A DNA stretch of 53,173 nt, taken from the IMG/VR virus record IMGVR_UViG_3300015024_000005, positions 1-53,173 of that record; one strand, given 5' to 3'. Position numbers and translations under genes: made by a program. The stretch is from a virus. Positions 44,233-52,894 of this stretch are shown one piece after another; position 1 is the stretch's first letter, and every line of letters begins with the position of its first letter. Under the pieces are notes generated by a model that was not told the DNA's origin, did no database searches, and saw only the letters and a program-made list of their open reading frames with translations.

Positions 44233-47206
44233 GTTTTGTACCTACGATAACATTAATTCCGCTAAGAGTTAAACCTTCTCCAGCTGGAATATTAAAGCTA
44301 TTGTCGTAGATTTCATTTACAACTAATTGAAATGTCTCACATTTTTGAACTTGTGGAAATAGTCTCATCTCTAATATGTTAGTTACTTTAATGTTAGAGC
44401 CCCCATAAGAGCCCCCGCTACCCCATAACGCTTCGCCACCATAGCTAGGTACATAGTTGTCAGGTATCATAATATTACTTTGTTGTGGTCCTGGATTGTA
44501 ATCATAAGCTATTTGTACTTGTAACTTAAACGGCGTTATATAAGTACCTTCTAAATACAAGAAATAGAAACGCTCAAGACCTTGAATACCTGCTAATGAT
44601 ATCCATCCAGTAGTAAACGACAACAACACTGGTGTACTACCGTCTAAATAAACACCTGGTGTTTCTTGATATACAAACCCTAAATTGTTTAAGTAAGTAT
44701 CTTTACCATTAAATAGTACAGATGAAATACTTCCAACATTGCTAAATGTACCCCATTGCTGGTAAAAGTAGTCAAAAACTAATGTAATAGAGTTATCTAA
44801 TGCAAACCTAACCTGATTAGTACCCGGTATTGACAAAGCACTAGTAACTGTACGCTTGTTATATTTATCTACAGGCGCTCCAATATAAGTCGTTTGTAAA
44901 TCTCTACCCAATAGCCAGATACCTTTATCAGACTGAAACATAATGCCATTAGGCATTAGAACAACTGAGTTAGGATTAGCCGAGCCAACACTAGAAGTAA
45001 TAAATATAGGATCACTGAAGTCACTGTTAGCTCCTGTGTTATCTGGACCAGTACCTGTAATGTAATATATAGCATCTTTTTTAAAGATAATAAGTTTATC
45101 GTCCATTGCAGATAAAGCCTTCATTGGACCTGTAGAGCCTTGAGCACCTGATGTAGGTGCAACATAGATAGTCAATAGATCCGACATCTCAACTGGTACA
45201 GCTTGTATCACTTGTTTACTAAACCATAATAAGTTTTGATCTTCTGCATCAATTAGAAACAATCTGTTCTTAAACAATGTACTAGAAGTAGACGCTGGAG
45301 CTGCAATGTCTTCTAACACTCCACCAGTGGTATATAATAATGTCTGACCTAAGATAGCACTATCAGCTAAAGTGTCTGTAATAGTTACGCTATCAATCGT
45401 AGGGTCATTGATAATAGGACTAGTTAATGGTGTAAACTGATAGTATGTTTGTTGAGCTACAGACCATCTATACCCTACAATGCGAACTCCTGTCTTATAA
45501 GTAAGACGTAGTGTTGGCACGTTTATTGTGATTGAGCTTGTAGCTCCTGTAGTTACAATAGAGCTAGGGATTGAAGGTGCTGAACGATGTAAGTTACCTT
45601 GATTGTCTGTCCACTCATAAGTAAATGCATAGTAATAAGTACCTGCTGTTATATTCCCACCCGTAGCAGATGTTGCTAATGCTACGTTCTCAGGCCATAC
45701 ATGAAATCCATGTTCTACTGGCTTATTACCGTCGTACTGCCATAGCTGACCACCTGTTAAGTGTAGTGTTGCAGCTATCTCACTAGATCGTTGTGTATTA
45801 GAATTAATTTGAAACTTAACTAAATTAATACCTGTTTGAGTATATATGCCATTGACAGGTGTACCATTAGGTAAGTTTGTTAACTTATTAACAGAAGCTA
45901 AGAAGTCTTTAATTAGATATGGAGTGTAAAAGCTACCGTTTAAACTAGTTACGTTAGCTAGCACTTGAGTTGTGTTATATCCACCACCGTTAGCATAAGC
46001 AAGTCTAGCAAATATATTACCATTAGAATCAATTAAGAAGTATGTTGGCTCGTTAGGTCCTCCATAAGTTACTATCATGTAGATTAAACCACTCTTATCT
46101 ATAAACGCTTTAGAGAACAGTCCTACAGACCTTAATATGACTACAGTTGGAGTAATTACACCTGTCTGAGTGATTGTGAGGCTAGATATAAAGTCTGACT
46201 TAGCGTTAGGTGCATAACTATAAGTGTTAACAGTCTCATACATAATGGTTACAAGTCCTGCACTAGCTACTGAAGTAATCTGGGCTAGCGTTGAGCCTGA
46301 TATAATAATTGTTGCTGGAAGTATAGTGGTATTTAACAATAGGTTATACCCTACAATACCCCCTATTTTGGACACACTGTCGTAGTAAGTTGTATATATT
46401 ACGTTATTAATGCTATCTGATGACATTGATATTAAGGTTGCTGTAGCTCCTGCTAATGGGAATGAAGCTTGTAGCACTAAAGAAGGTGTTATATAAGTAG
46501 TAAAGATTTGATTGCTTACAGTAGCATAACTAATGTATAAATTACCGTTAAACCCTAGTACAGCGTCATATCCAGCACTAGCGGGTACTTGAACACTAAA
46601 ATCTTGTGTAATTAAAGGTGCCGTAGGTAATGTAATAGGGATTGGAATGTATTGAAGATGCAATACTCCACCTATATTTGATATAAATGTAACCATAAAA
46701 TAGTTACCTAGTATAAATACTTTAGCCGACGCTGCTGGAAAAGTAGATGCTAATGCCCTACCAACAACTGTTTGCCCTGTAGCACTATCTGATATCTGGT
46801 AGTAAACAAATCCATTATCTAGATAAACAGTGCAAGCTAGTCCATTGAAAGCTACCTGCATATCTGGAGCTGATTGACTAGTACTATTTCTAACTAAAGC
46901 TTGTGTAGATATCTTAACAGGTTGTACAAGCCCCTGGTTTAACCATTGATTTGTATCCGCACTAAACGCATAAAGGTTTGATCCTGTAGCTATTAAGTTA
47001 TTGTTTAAAGTTGTTAAGTTTGTTTGTTGAGTGTTTGGTAGCTTTGTAATGATAGGAAAGCCATTACGCTTAGTTAATGCCCCTTGTTTATCAAAGACAG
47101 AGTTTTGTAGTTCTAAGAATTTACCTACCTGGACTTGTTTAGAGTCTGATTTAGTATCTAAACCTTGAGCAAAGTTAATGTTAATAGGTTGTTTAGTTAA
47201 TGGCAT
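44192..47206 (-). CDS. Tail nozzle / tubular protein, 1004 aa
   Basis: A large beta-rich protein of the type seen as the tail tubular B/nozzle of podoviruses: ININFAQGLDTKSDSKQVQV near 7-26, a beta-propeller-like middle (YQISDSATGQTVVGRALAST), WQYDGNKPVEHGFHVWPENV, FVYQETPGVYLDGSTPVLLS, and FYFLYLEGTYITPFKLQVQI. It lies downstream of the adaptor gene (in transcription order: surface proteins, adaptor, nozzle). It would form the distal tail tube and anchor the needle or fibre tips. Confidence 0.8.
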   Translation of the reverse strand: MPLTKQPININFAQGLDTKSDSKQVQVGKFLELQNSVFDKQGALTKRNGFPIITKLPNTQQTNLTTLNNNLIATGSNLYAFSADTNQWLNQGLVQPVKISTQALVRNSTSQSAPDMQVAFNGLACTVYLDNGFVYYQISDSATGQTVVGRALASTFPAASAKVFILGNYFMVTFISNIGGVLHLQYIPIPITLPTAPLITQDFSVQVPASAGYDAVLGFNGNLYISYATVSNQIFTTYITPSLVLQASFPLAGATATLISMSSDSINNVIYTTYYDSVSKIGGIVGYNLLLNTTILPATIIISGSTLAQITSVASAGLVTIMYETVNTYSYAPNAKSDFISSLTITQTGVITPTVVILRSVGLFSKAFIDKSGLIYMIVTYGGPNEPTYFLIDSNGNIFARLAYANGGGYNTTQVLANVTSLNGSFYTPYLIKDFLASVNKLTNLPNGTPVNGIYTQTGINLVKFQINSNTQRSSEIAATLHLTGGQLWQYDGNKPVEHGFHVWPENVALATSATGGNITAGTYYYAFTYEWTDNQGNLHRSAPSIPSSIVTTGATSSITINVPTLRLTYKTGVRIVGYRWSVAQQTYYQFTPLTSPIINDPTIDSVTITDTLADSAILGQTLLYTTGGVLEDIAAPASTSSTLFKNRLFLIDAEDQNLLWFSKQVIQAVPVEMSDLLTIYVAPTSGAQGSTGPMKALSAMDDKLIIFKKDAIYYITGTGPDNTGANSDFSDPIFITSSVGSANPNSVVLMPNGIMFQSDKGIWLLGRDLQTTYIGAPVDKYNKRTVTSALSIPGTNQVRFALDNSITLVFDYFYQQWGTFSNVGSISSVLFNGKDTYLNNLGFVYQETPGVYLDGSTPVLLSFTTGWISLAGIQGLERFYFLYLEGTYITPFKLQVQIAYDYNPGPQQSNIMIPDNYVPSYGGEALWGSGGSYGGSNIKVTNILEMRLFPQVQKCETFQLVVNEIYDNSFNIPAGEGLTLSGINVIVGTKRGYRAQKANQSFG

Positions 47207-48462
47207 TAAGCTATCCAGGTGATAGTAAGTATACCTGATCCACCAGCTCCGCCGACAAAGGCCCCGCCAATACCTCCGCCGCCTCCGCCGCTGCCAGATC
47301 CGCCGTTACCCCCTGCAGATCCTGTATATGCTCCACCAATGCTATACGCAGAGCTAGTACCATCATTTGAAGTACTAAAAACATTACTACCAAAGAAAGT
47401 ACAAGAACTAAACTGAGTAGTCCCTCCAGTATTGCCTCCGCCGCTGCCAGATCCGCCCGCGCCACCACCACCTATGGTAGCCGTTATGACTTGACCAGGA
47501 GTTACTGCTAAAGAGTAGTACCCAGGCATTGCATTAGCTCCACCCAGCCCGGGTGTTAGGCCATCACTAGAGCTTGAAGCTCCTCCATGCCCTCCACCAC
47601 AGCCATTAACTGTTAGAAGGGTTACTCCTGCTGGAACTGTAAAAGTACTAGTAAAGGTAAAGGTTTGAGATTGTAAAGATTTATTAATACCGCTCGCTAG
47701 CTTAGCTGCTGTTACGGAGCCATCGGCTATCTTAGCTGTGGTAACACTTTGGTCAGCCAATTTAGCTGTGGTTACGTTTAAATCTGTTATCTTAGACGTT
47801 ATAATAGCATTTGGGGCTATATTAACTGTATTGATACCAGCTTGAATAGGGATTGTATTAGTAATAATACCTGCATTGTCTATTTGTAAGAAGCTAGGTA
47901 CTGCTGGTACTACAGGTAAAGTAATAGCCGTATTAGAAGACATTCCTGGAGGTGGTTGTAAAGTTAAACTAAATGTGCTATTAGGTAGTAAGTTTCTAAG
48001 TATAGCACTACCAAAGTCCATATTAGCAGCCCGATTAATGTTAGACTGCCACACAAACACACTAGATCCAGCAACGTAAGACGCTGAAGCTGGTGCTACT
48101 AAGTTAGCTATAGATCCTGGAGTACCTGCTACTGAACCAAAAGTAGTTAATCTAATGTTGTTACCAATGCCGTCTACAAAATATAAATCACTGCCTGATT
48201 GATATAAAGTATTTACGGGAGGTACTATAGTTTGAGCTGTAAACTGTAAACCTTTTAAGCTTAAAGCATTGTTATTATTAAAACTTAAGTCTGTATTAAT
48301 ATTAATACTAGCAGCTGTAATCGGAGCACCTTTACCAGGTGTATGATCATGCGCATCTATTAGTGTTAACGAAGCGTTAATGTCTAAAGCGTACGCAGGT
48401 CCGGCTTCAGTACCAACTCCGGGTATTTGAAGACTCATATTAGGTGATAATAGTATTGCCAT
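47206..48462 (-). CDS. Fibre-like structural protein with Gly-rich C-terminus, 418 aa
   Basis: The middle contains 10-residue repeats (TAKLADQSVTTAKIADGSVT, then AAKLASGINKSLQSQTFTFT), a common linker of phage fibres. The C-terminal 130 residues are a Gly/Ser-rich domain (VNGCGGGHGGASSSSDGLTP, ATIGGGGAGGSGSGGGNTGG) that ends ILTITWIA, a known Gly-rich receptor-binding tip type. It overlaps the nozzle gene by one base. It should form part of the tail tip. Confidence 0.7.
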   Translation of the reverse strand: MAILLSPNMSLQIPGVGTEAGPAYALDINASLTLIDAHDHTPGKGAPITAASININTDLSFNNNNALSLKGLQFTAQTIVPPVNTLYQSGSDLYFVDGIGNNIRLTTFGSVAGTPGSIANLVAPASASYVAGSSVFVWQSNINRAANMDFGSAILRNLLPNSTFSLTLQPPPGMSSNTAITLPVVPAVPSFLQIDNAGIITNTIPIQAGINTVNIAPNAIITSKITDLNVTTAKLADQSVTTAKIADGSVTAAKLASGINKSLQSQTFTFTSTFTVPAGVTLLTVNGCGGGHGGASSSSDGLTPGLGGANAMPGYYSLAVTPGQVITATIGGGGAGGSGSGGGNTGGTTQFSSCTFFGSNVFSTSNDGTSSAYSIGGAYTGSAGGNGGSGSGGGGGGIGGAFVGGAGGSGILTITWIA

Positions 48463-48747
48463 TTAGAACATCCAAACACTAATGACACAAGGAGCATTAG
48501 AAGTTAAAGTTAAAATCTTATCATTAAACGGCTGTGATCTATAGATAACTGCCGCCGCATTGATATCAGTAATGAAAAATCCTGTTTGTTTCTTACTTAA
48601 TAAATGATTTATGTTATTCACTCCATTAATTAATGTTATATTAGATATTAGCTTACCTTGGGTTAATACATTCTTAATCAATGGATCTAAAGATGTAGCC
48701 CAAACAGTTTGAGCCATGTCCCATGTTAATTGCTTAGGTAGACTCAT
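48463..48747 (-). CDS. Virion-associated hypothetical protein, 94 aa
   Basis: A small, mixed protein: SLPKQLTWDMAQTVWATSLD, then TLINGVNNINHLLSKKQTGF, and a beta tail (ILTLTSNAPCVISVWMF). This resembles a small protein encoded next to adaptor and nozzle genes in other phages. It abuts the fibre gene by no gap and overlaps the adaptor by one base. Function unknown; likely a tail part. Confidence 0.6.
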   Translation of the reverse strand: MSLPKQLTWDMAQTVWATSLDPLIKNVLTQGKLISNITLINGVNNINHLLSKKQTGFFITDINAAAVIYRSQPFNDKILTLTSNAPCVISVWMF

Positions 48748-49799
48748 TAAAAGCCTCCCATTGATCCGTTAGTACCAAACCCAAAGCCATTGCCGCCTGA
48801 GTTACGAACGTCACTAATAGTATCTGGCATTCCAGCGTCACGATTAGCTGCTGATTCTTCAATACGTTGTTTAAGGAATAATATCTCTTCTTTAAGGTTA
48901 TTAGTGTCTGATTCTTCTTTATCTAAAGCAAACTTAGCTGCTCTAACGATAACATATTCGATCCAGCCTGATATACCTATGTCTGTAGTGTCTGTTTCTT
49001 GTAATAACTCTATAAGTCTAGGAATGTACCATAAGCGGTACACTTGTCCTGATGCTGGTAAAGGTATAAACTCAATATTCTTACCTAGTAAACGATATTC
49101 TGTGTTAACTGCACCGTATGCTGTAGGTAAGGTGTTATATGGGTTACGCTTGTTACGTTCAGCGAAGTTAAACTTTCTTAACGTATAATAAGCATTTGGA
49201 GATGAATTAATAGCCAAATCTACACCTAATAGCTTATAGAATGGTCTAGCTACTACTGGTTGATTTGTTATAGCATTGTTAAAAGTTATAGAACCGTCTG
49301 GTAGTGGGTATAGAATAGTAGACCCATTAGCTCTAAATGATACTGGAGTAGCTATAAAGTAATCTTCGTATACTGTAACTAATAAATCATACAATTCAAA
49401 CATAGCTTGGTTTATGTAACTATTCCATTCAGGTAAGGTTACAAAGTTAGAGTTAACCCTATCTGCACGTTGCTGTGCTCTTAAACGTATTTGAGACAGC
49501 GTCATCTCACCTGTAGGCGTTGGTGTCACTGATTGCGATATGGTATTAGAGCTAGTACCTGAGATATTAGACGCTGCTACCATATAATAATAAGTTGTAC
49601 CTAACACAACCGCTGTATCTAAAAAACTAGTTGCTAATGGTGTACCAGTTAATGTAGCTACGATTGTATAGGTAATATCATCTAAAGAACGACTAACAAT
49701 GTAGCTAGTCGAACCTGTAGATAAAGACCAACTAACCAAGTTTTGTTGGTTAGCAGTCTGAACATTAAATTGTTGAGGTGTCCCAGGTATTCCAGACAC
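48747..49799 (-). CDS. Head-tail adaptor with N-terminal FN3 domain
   Basis: A 350-residue protein. Residues about 3-95 are a fibronectin type III domain: GTPQQFNVQTANQQNLVSWS, YIVSRSLDDITYTIVATLTG, and LGTTYYYMVAASNISGTSSN. Residues from 99 on are a podovirus adaptor (tail tubular A-like): MTLSQIRLRAQQRADRVNSN, EWNSYINQAMFELYDLLVTV, and RLWYIPRLIELLQETDTTDI. The adaptor would sit on the portal ring, and the FN3 domain would be on its outer face. AGGGAGAATAAAATC precedes the GTG/ATG region at 49799. A Gly-rich end (GGNGFGFGTNGSMGGF) closes the protein. Confidence 0.8.
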   Translation of the reverse strand: MSGIPGTPQQFNVQTANQQNLVSWSLSTGSTSYIVSRSLDDITYTIVATLTGTPLATSFLDTAVVLGTTYYYMVAASNISGTSSNTISQSVTPTPTGEMTLSQIRLRAQQRADRVNSNFVTLPEWNSYINQAMFELYDLLVTVYEDYFIATPVSFRANGSTILYPLPDGSITFNNAITNQPVVARPFYKLLGVDLAINSSPNAYYTLRKFNFAERNKRNPYNTLPTAYGAVNTEYRLLGKNIEFIPLPASGQVYRLWYIPRLIELLQETDTTDIGISGWIEYVIVRAAKFALDKEESDTNNLKEEILFLKQRIEESAANRDAGMPDTISDVRNSGGNGFGFGTNGSMGGF

Positions 49800-49803
49800 G
49801 ATT

Positions 49804-51132
49804 TTATTCTCCCTGTACTATGATACTTGAATTACTTAATAAGAAGGCTAAGCTAATTACAGTGCCGTCTACTGGTGCTGCTAAAGCCCCTGAGTAACCG
49901 CGACATTGTAGGATGAATTGAGCGCCAAAGCCTTGATTAGCTGAAGCTAATGGATTGCTAGATAAAGTAGGGTCACCTAATACTTCTATAGTAACTATAC
50001 CTGATCCGGTAGCTTGAGCAGTTACAACTTTAGATATTAAGATGTTACCAGCTCCACCCGTAGACGATGCGATAAAGCTAACGCCAACTGCTGGTTTTAC
50101 TCCAATAGGTACACCGATAGCATACCATTTAGAAGCAGGTGCATTACCTAACACAGAAATTACATACGCTGTACCAATAACTAATACTGAATTATCAATG
50201 CTAGTATTAGTAGGTGCTAATCCTGTGATAACATTAGAGAATCCGCTTAATGATCTATTGTATCCATCTACTAATTTAACTACAATAGTACCTGCCAAAG
50301 GTCCTGTAGTAGTTGACGATGACGATGAAACATTAGTAATGATTGAAGCAGCACTGATAGTGATAGCTCCTGTTAAAGCTACTAGATTGCCATCTACAGT
50401 ACCGCCACCGATAGTGACGCTTACTTGAGCAATTAAATGTCCTTTAAACGCTGAAGCTCCAGTTACGTTAATAGTAGCTGATGAACCGATTGCCCAGTAT
50501 ACGTTTGAAGCTAGTGCCCCACCTGTAAATACCATGGTAGCGGCTCCGCCTGCTCCTGTGGTTAACGTAGATGCAGTTTTTATGATAAAAATATCTGTAG
50601 CTGATCCGCTAAATGTTAATACCCCTGGCGCTGAAGTAGCTAATGTAGCAGCTCCTGAAGCAAAACTATATACACCTGCTGTAAGCACTTGAGCATCTAA
50701 AGCAGAAGGTATTACAGTTGAAGCTAATGCCTGTAATGCAGTATAAGCTGCAGTGGCGTCAATTTGACCTTGATTAGCTACTGAGTCTGTAATATGTTGT
50801 ACACCTATTACTGTACCTGGTGGGAATCCTGTGACAGATGTACCAGCATATAGACCTAAGTCTCCTGTAATTACTGAAGATCCTGTATTAGTTATAGTAG
50901 AAGCTGCTAATATTGCAAAGTTCTTAGATGTACCTAATACTGGAGAACCTGCAGGAGGGTTAGATAAAACTACTCCAGGTCCTCGCATAGTAACGCTCTT
51001 AATAGTAGGGCCTTTTAAAGCTCTAATACCCGATGCTTGAGTTGAATCTACGATAAAATTACAATCTAATAGTACGGGGCTCGTATGCATTGCATAGATT
51101 TTACCCCCGCTTGAAAAATTTCTATTAGCCAT
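49804..51132 (-). CDS. Virion protein with inserted DUF3494 (ice-binding-like) domain
   Basis: A 442-residue protein. Residues 1-63 (MANRNFSSGGKIYAMHTSPV) and 279-442 (TIVVKLVDGYNRSL, GDPTLSSNPLASANQGFGAQ, FLLSNSSIIVQGE) match the shorter gene just upstream. Between them, residues about 71-267 have the DUF3494 signature: FAILAASTITNTGSSVITGD, LGLYAGTSVTGFPPGTVIG, LTAGVYSFASGAA, NVYWAIGSSATINVTGASAF. DUF3494 domains are beta-solenoids known from ice-binding and some adhesion proteins. Here the domain is probably displayed on the capsid or tail. Start has GGGAG 8 bases before ATG. Confidence 0.82.
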   Translation of the reverse strand: MANRNFSSGGKIYAMHTSPVLLDCNFIVDSTQASGIRALKGPTIKSVTMRGPGVVLSNPPAGSPVLGTSKNFAILAASTITNTGSSVITGDLGLYAGTSVTGFPPGTVIGVQHITDSVANQGQIDATAAYTALQALASTVIPSALDAQVLTAGVYSFASGAATLATSAPGVLTFSGSATDIFIIKTASTLTTGAGGAATMVFTGGALASNVYWAIGSSATINVTGASAFKGHLIAQVSVTIGGGTVDGNLVALTGAITISAASIITNVSSSSSTTTGPLAGTIVVKLVDGYNRSLSGFSNVITGLAPTNTSIDNSVLVIGTAYVISVLGNAPASKWYAIGVPIGVKPAVGVSFIASSTGGAGNILISKVVTAQATGSGIVTIEVLGDPTLSSNPLASANQGFGAQFILQCRGYSGALAAPVDGTVISLAFLLSNSSIIVQGE

Positions 51133-51136
51133 GGTC

Positions 51137-51817
51137 TTATTCTCCCTGTACTTTAATTGAAGAATTTGATAACAAGAAAGATAAGCTAATACGACTACCT
51201 GGTGTAGGAGCTACTAAAGCTCCAGTAAAATCACGACATTGAAGAATGAATTGAGAGCCGAATCCTTGGCTAGCTCCTGGGTTTGGAGCTATTGATAAGC
51301 TAGGGTCACCTAGAATTTCAATAGTAGCAATAGATGATCCTGTAGAAGCTGCTACTTGAACTGCCCCTGAACCCGAACCTATTCCTGTTAGAGCTGCTAC
51401 GAAAGATACTCCGATAGCTGGAGTAACACCCGCTGGTACCCCTAATTTCTGCCAACTAGCTATAGTTGTAGATCCTAGAAAGGTAATTACATAAGCTGCC
51501 CCTACTGTTAAAGCTGATCCTGAAGCTATTACTAGAATAGGAGTACCACTTAACGCTGGGCTAACTATGTTAAAACCTGTTAAATATTGACTATAATTGT
51601 CTGCCAACTGCACTACAATCGTTCCGATAGCTGGATTTGGGTTACCTGGAGCTGGAGTAGCTGAAGTGTGCATAAATACGTTTGAAATTGCAGGTCCTTT
51701 TAGACTAGTGATGCCTGCTGCACTTGCTGGTGCTACTACAAAATTACAGTCTAATAAGACTGGCATTGTATGCATACTGTAGATTTTACCGCCATTAGAC
51801 CAATTACGATTTGCCAT
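51137..51817 (-). CDS. Virion protein, paralogue without DUF3494, 226 aa
   Basis: Begins MANRNWSNGGKIYSMHTMPV and shares with the next gene its N-terminal 60 residues and the beta-rich C-terminal part, ending FLLSNSSIKVQGE. It is the ancestral-looking form lacking the DUF3494 insertion. AGAGGATATTC precedes ATG. Related proteins of about 180-230 residues are found in many podovirus genomes as virion decoration or head proteins, but I am not certain of their place in the particle. Confidence 0.72.
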   Translation of the reverse strand: MANRNWSNGGKIYSMHTMPVLLDCNFVVAPASAAGITSLKGPAISNVFMHTSATPAPGNPNPAIGTIVVQLADNYSQYLTGFNIVSPALSGTPILVIASGSALTVGAAYVITFLGSTTIASWQKLGVPAGVTPAIGVSFVAALTGIGSGSGAVQVAASTGSSIATIEILGDPSLSIAPNPGASQGFGSQFILQCRDFTGALVAPTPGSRISLSFLLSNSSIKVQGE

Positions 51818-51929
51818 TGAATATCCTCTTTTATATCCGCTTATGACCGTAGAACATTGTTTTGCGCGGTCTCACCATTTTAGCGCGGATACGGCTTCAT
51901 GGGAAGGTTTGAGGATATCTCAAGGTCCT

Positions 51930-51950
51930 ATAGAAGGCTATTCGTTCATT
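51930..51950 (-). promoter_or_regulatory. Promoter-like repeat, copy d
   Basis: Read leftward: AATGAACGAATAGCCTTC then TATAG, immediately after the TAA of the gene at 51951. A hairpin (TTGAG, 5 bases, CTCAA) follows in the presumed leader. The leader to 51818 holds about 110 bases with no gene. It is upstream of the virion-protein pair and leads into the tail genes. Confidence 0.65.
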
Positions 51951-52160
51951 TTAACCGTATTTATCAATAATTTTGTTTAAATGCATTAGATTCTCGTGGC
52001 TGGACTGTAACATATACTTCATAATAGCCGTGTGTAGCTCTTTAATGCCTTTAAACTCTTCTAATGGTGCATCTGAATTACTTAAGCTGTTTTTAATCAT
52101 TAACGCTTGTTTATAGGCTTCTAGCTCGTATGGCAACTCATACACTAATGTTACCCTCAT
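51951..52160 (-). CDS. Hypothetical protein, 69 aa
   Basis: A helical protein beginning MRVTLVYELPYELEAYKQAL, with IMKYMLQSSHENLMHLNKII. This resembles a small phage protein that lies next to Ea22-like genes, but I cannot assign a role. ATG overlaps the stop of the upstream gene by four bases. Confidence 0.6.
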   Translation of the reverse strand: MRVTLVYELPYELEAYKQALMIKNSLSNSDAPLEEFKGIKELHTAIMKYMLQSSHENLMHLNKIIDKYG

Positions 52161-52894
52161 CCTTCACCCCGAACTTTATCTGCTGCGGTTAGTGCTTCGT
52201 TAGCAACGCTAGGACAACCCGCAAAACCTATTGGACTAGTCATTATTTTAATAACTGCCAACCCTTCGCGGAGTATGGCGTTTTCAGCGCGTAGTTTATC
52301 AATTTCAATAGCTTGCTGGTCCACGGCGGCGTTTAACTGATCAACAGTGCGGGCAAACGCATCCTTTGCTTCGTCCATTTGTTTCCAATCGTTGCCTGAC
52401 TTACCCTTCATAGCCGATAGAGCTGCGCGGTTTTGTGAATGCTGCCATCGAGCACCTTCTACAAATGAAGGCACGTCAAGATTGTCCAAAACCTCAATCA
52501 ATTGCTCAGCGATATTCTTAGTCTTGCGACTATTGTAATCATCGTGACACTCGTCAATTTTTGCTGCGGTTGCAATAGTGTTAGACATTGCAGCAACACC
52601 GCAAGCAGCAAGTCGCATTCTTTCTCGTTCTAACTCTGCACGAAGCTTTTCAATTTCATCGAAGGGACCTTCAAACTTGCGATTAAAAAGATTTTCATAT
52701 TCTCTTTTCCATTTTTCAATCTCGGCAAGTGCTGGTTCGGCTTCGATTACGTGTGCTGACAATTGCTTTTCGCGACTGTCTTCCATTGTCGGTCTCAAAA
52801 CATCAATAGTGCCGTAGCCATCATTATTTAGTCCTGCATCACAATAAATCCACCACTCGCGCCACTTTGGTTTCTGGTCTGCATCGTTACTCAT
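52157..52894 (-). CDS. Ea22-like coiled-coil protein, 245 aa
   Basis: A soluble protein with a Trp-rich N-terminus (KPKWREWWIYCDAGLNNDGY), a long coiled coil (EKLRAELERERMRLAACGVA) and another (QAIEIDKLRAENAILREGLA). This layout recalls phage Ea22/Ead-type accessory proteins, whose function is unclear. Its base composition looks more GC-rich than the structural genes around it, which suggests recent acquisition. Its start overlaps the stop of the pentapeptide-repeat gene (ATGA). Confidence 0.65.
   Translation of the reverse strand: MSNDADQKPKWREWWIYCDAGLNNDGYGTIDVLRPTMEDSREKQLSAHVIEAEPALAEIEKWKREYENLFNRKFEGPFDEIEKLRAELERERMRLAACGVAAMSNTIATAAKIDECHDDYNSRKTKNIAEQLIEVLDNLDVPSFVEGARWQHSQNRAALSAMKGKSGNDWKQMDEAKDAFARTVDQLNAAVDQQAIEIDKLRAENAILREGLAVIKIMTSPIGFAGCPSVANEALTAADKVRGEG

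Noticed and set aside
47211-47471. Frames of 65-86 residues in the Gly-rich tip region
   Set aside because: The Gly-rich codons give long open frames by chance; the fibre protein explains the sequence.
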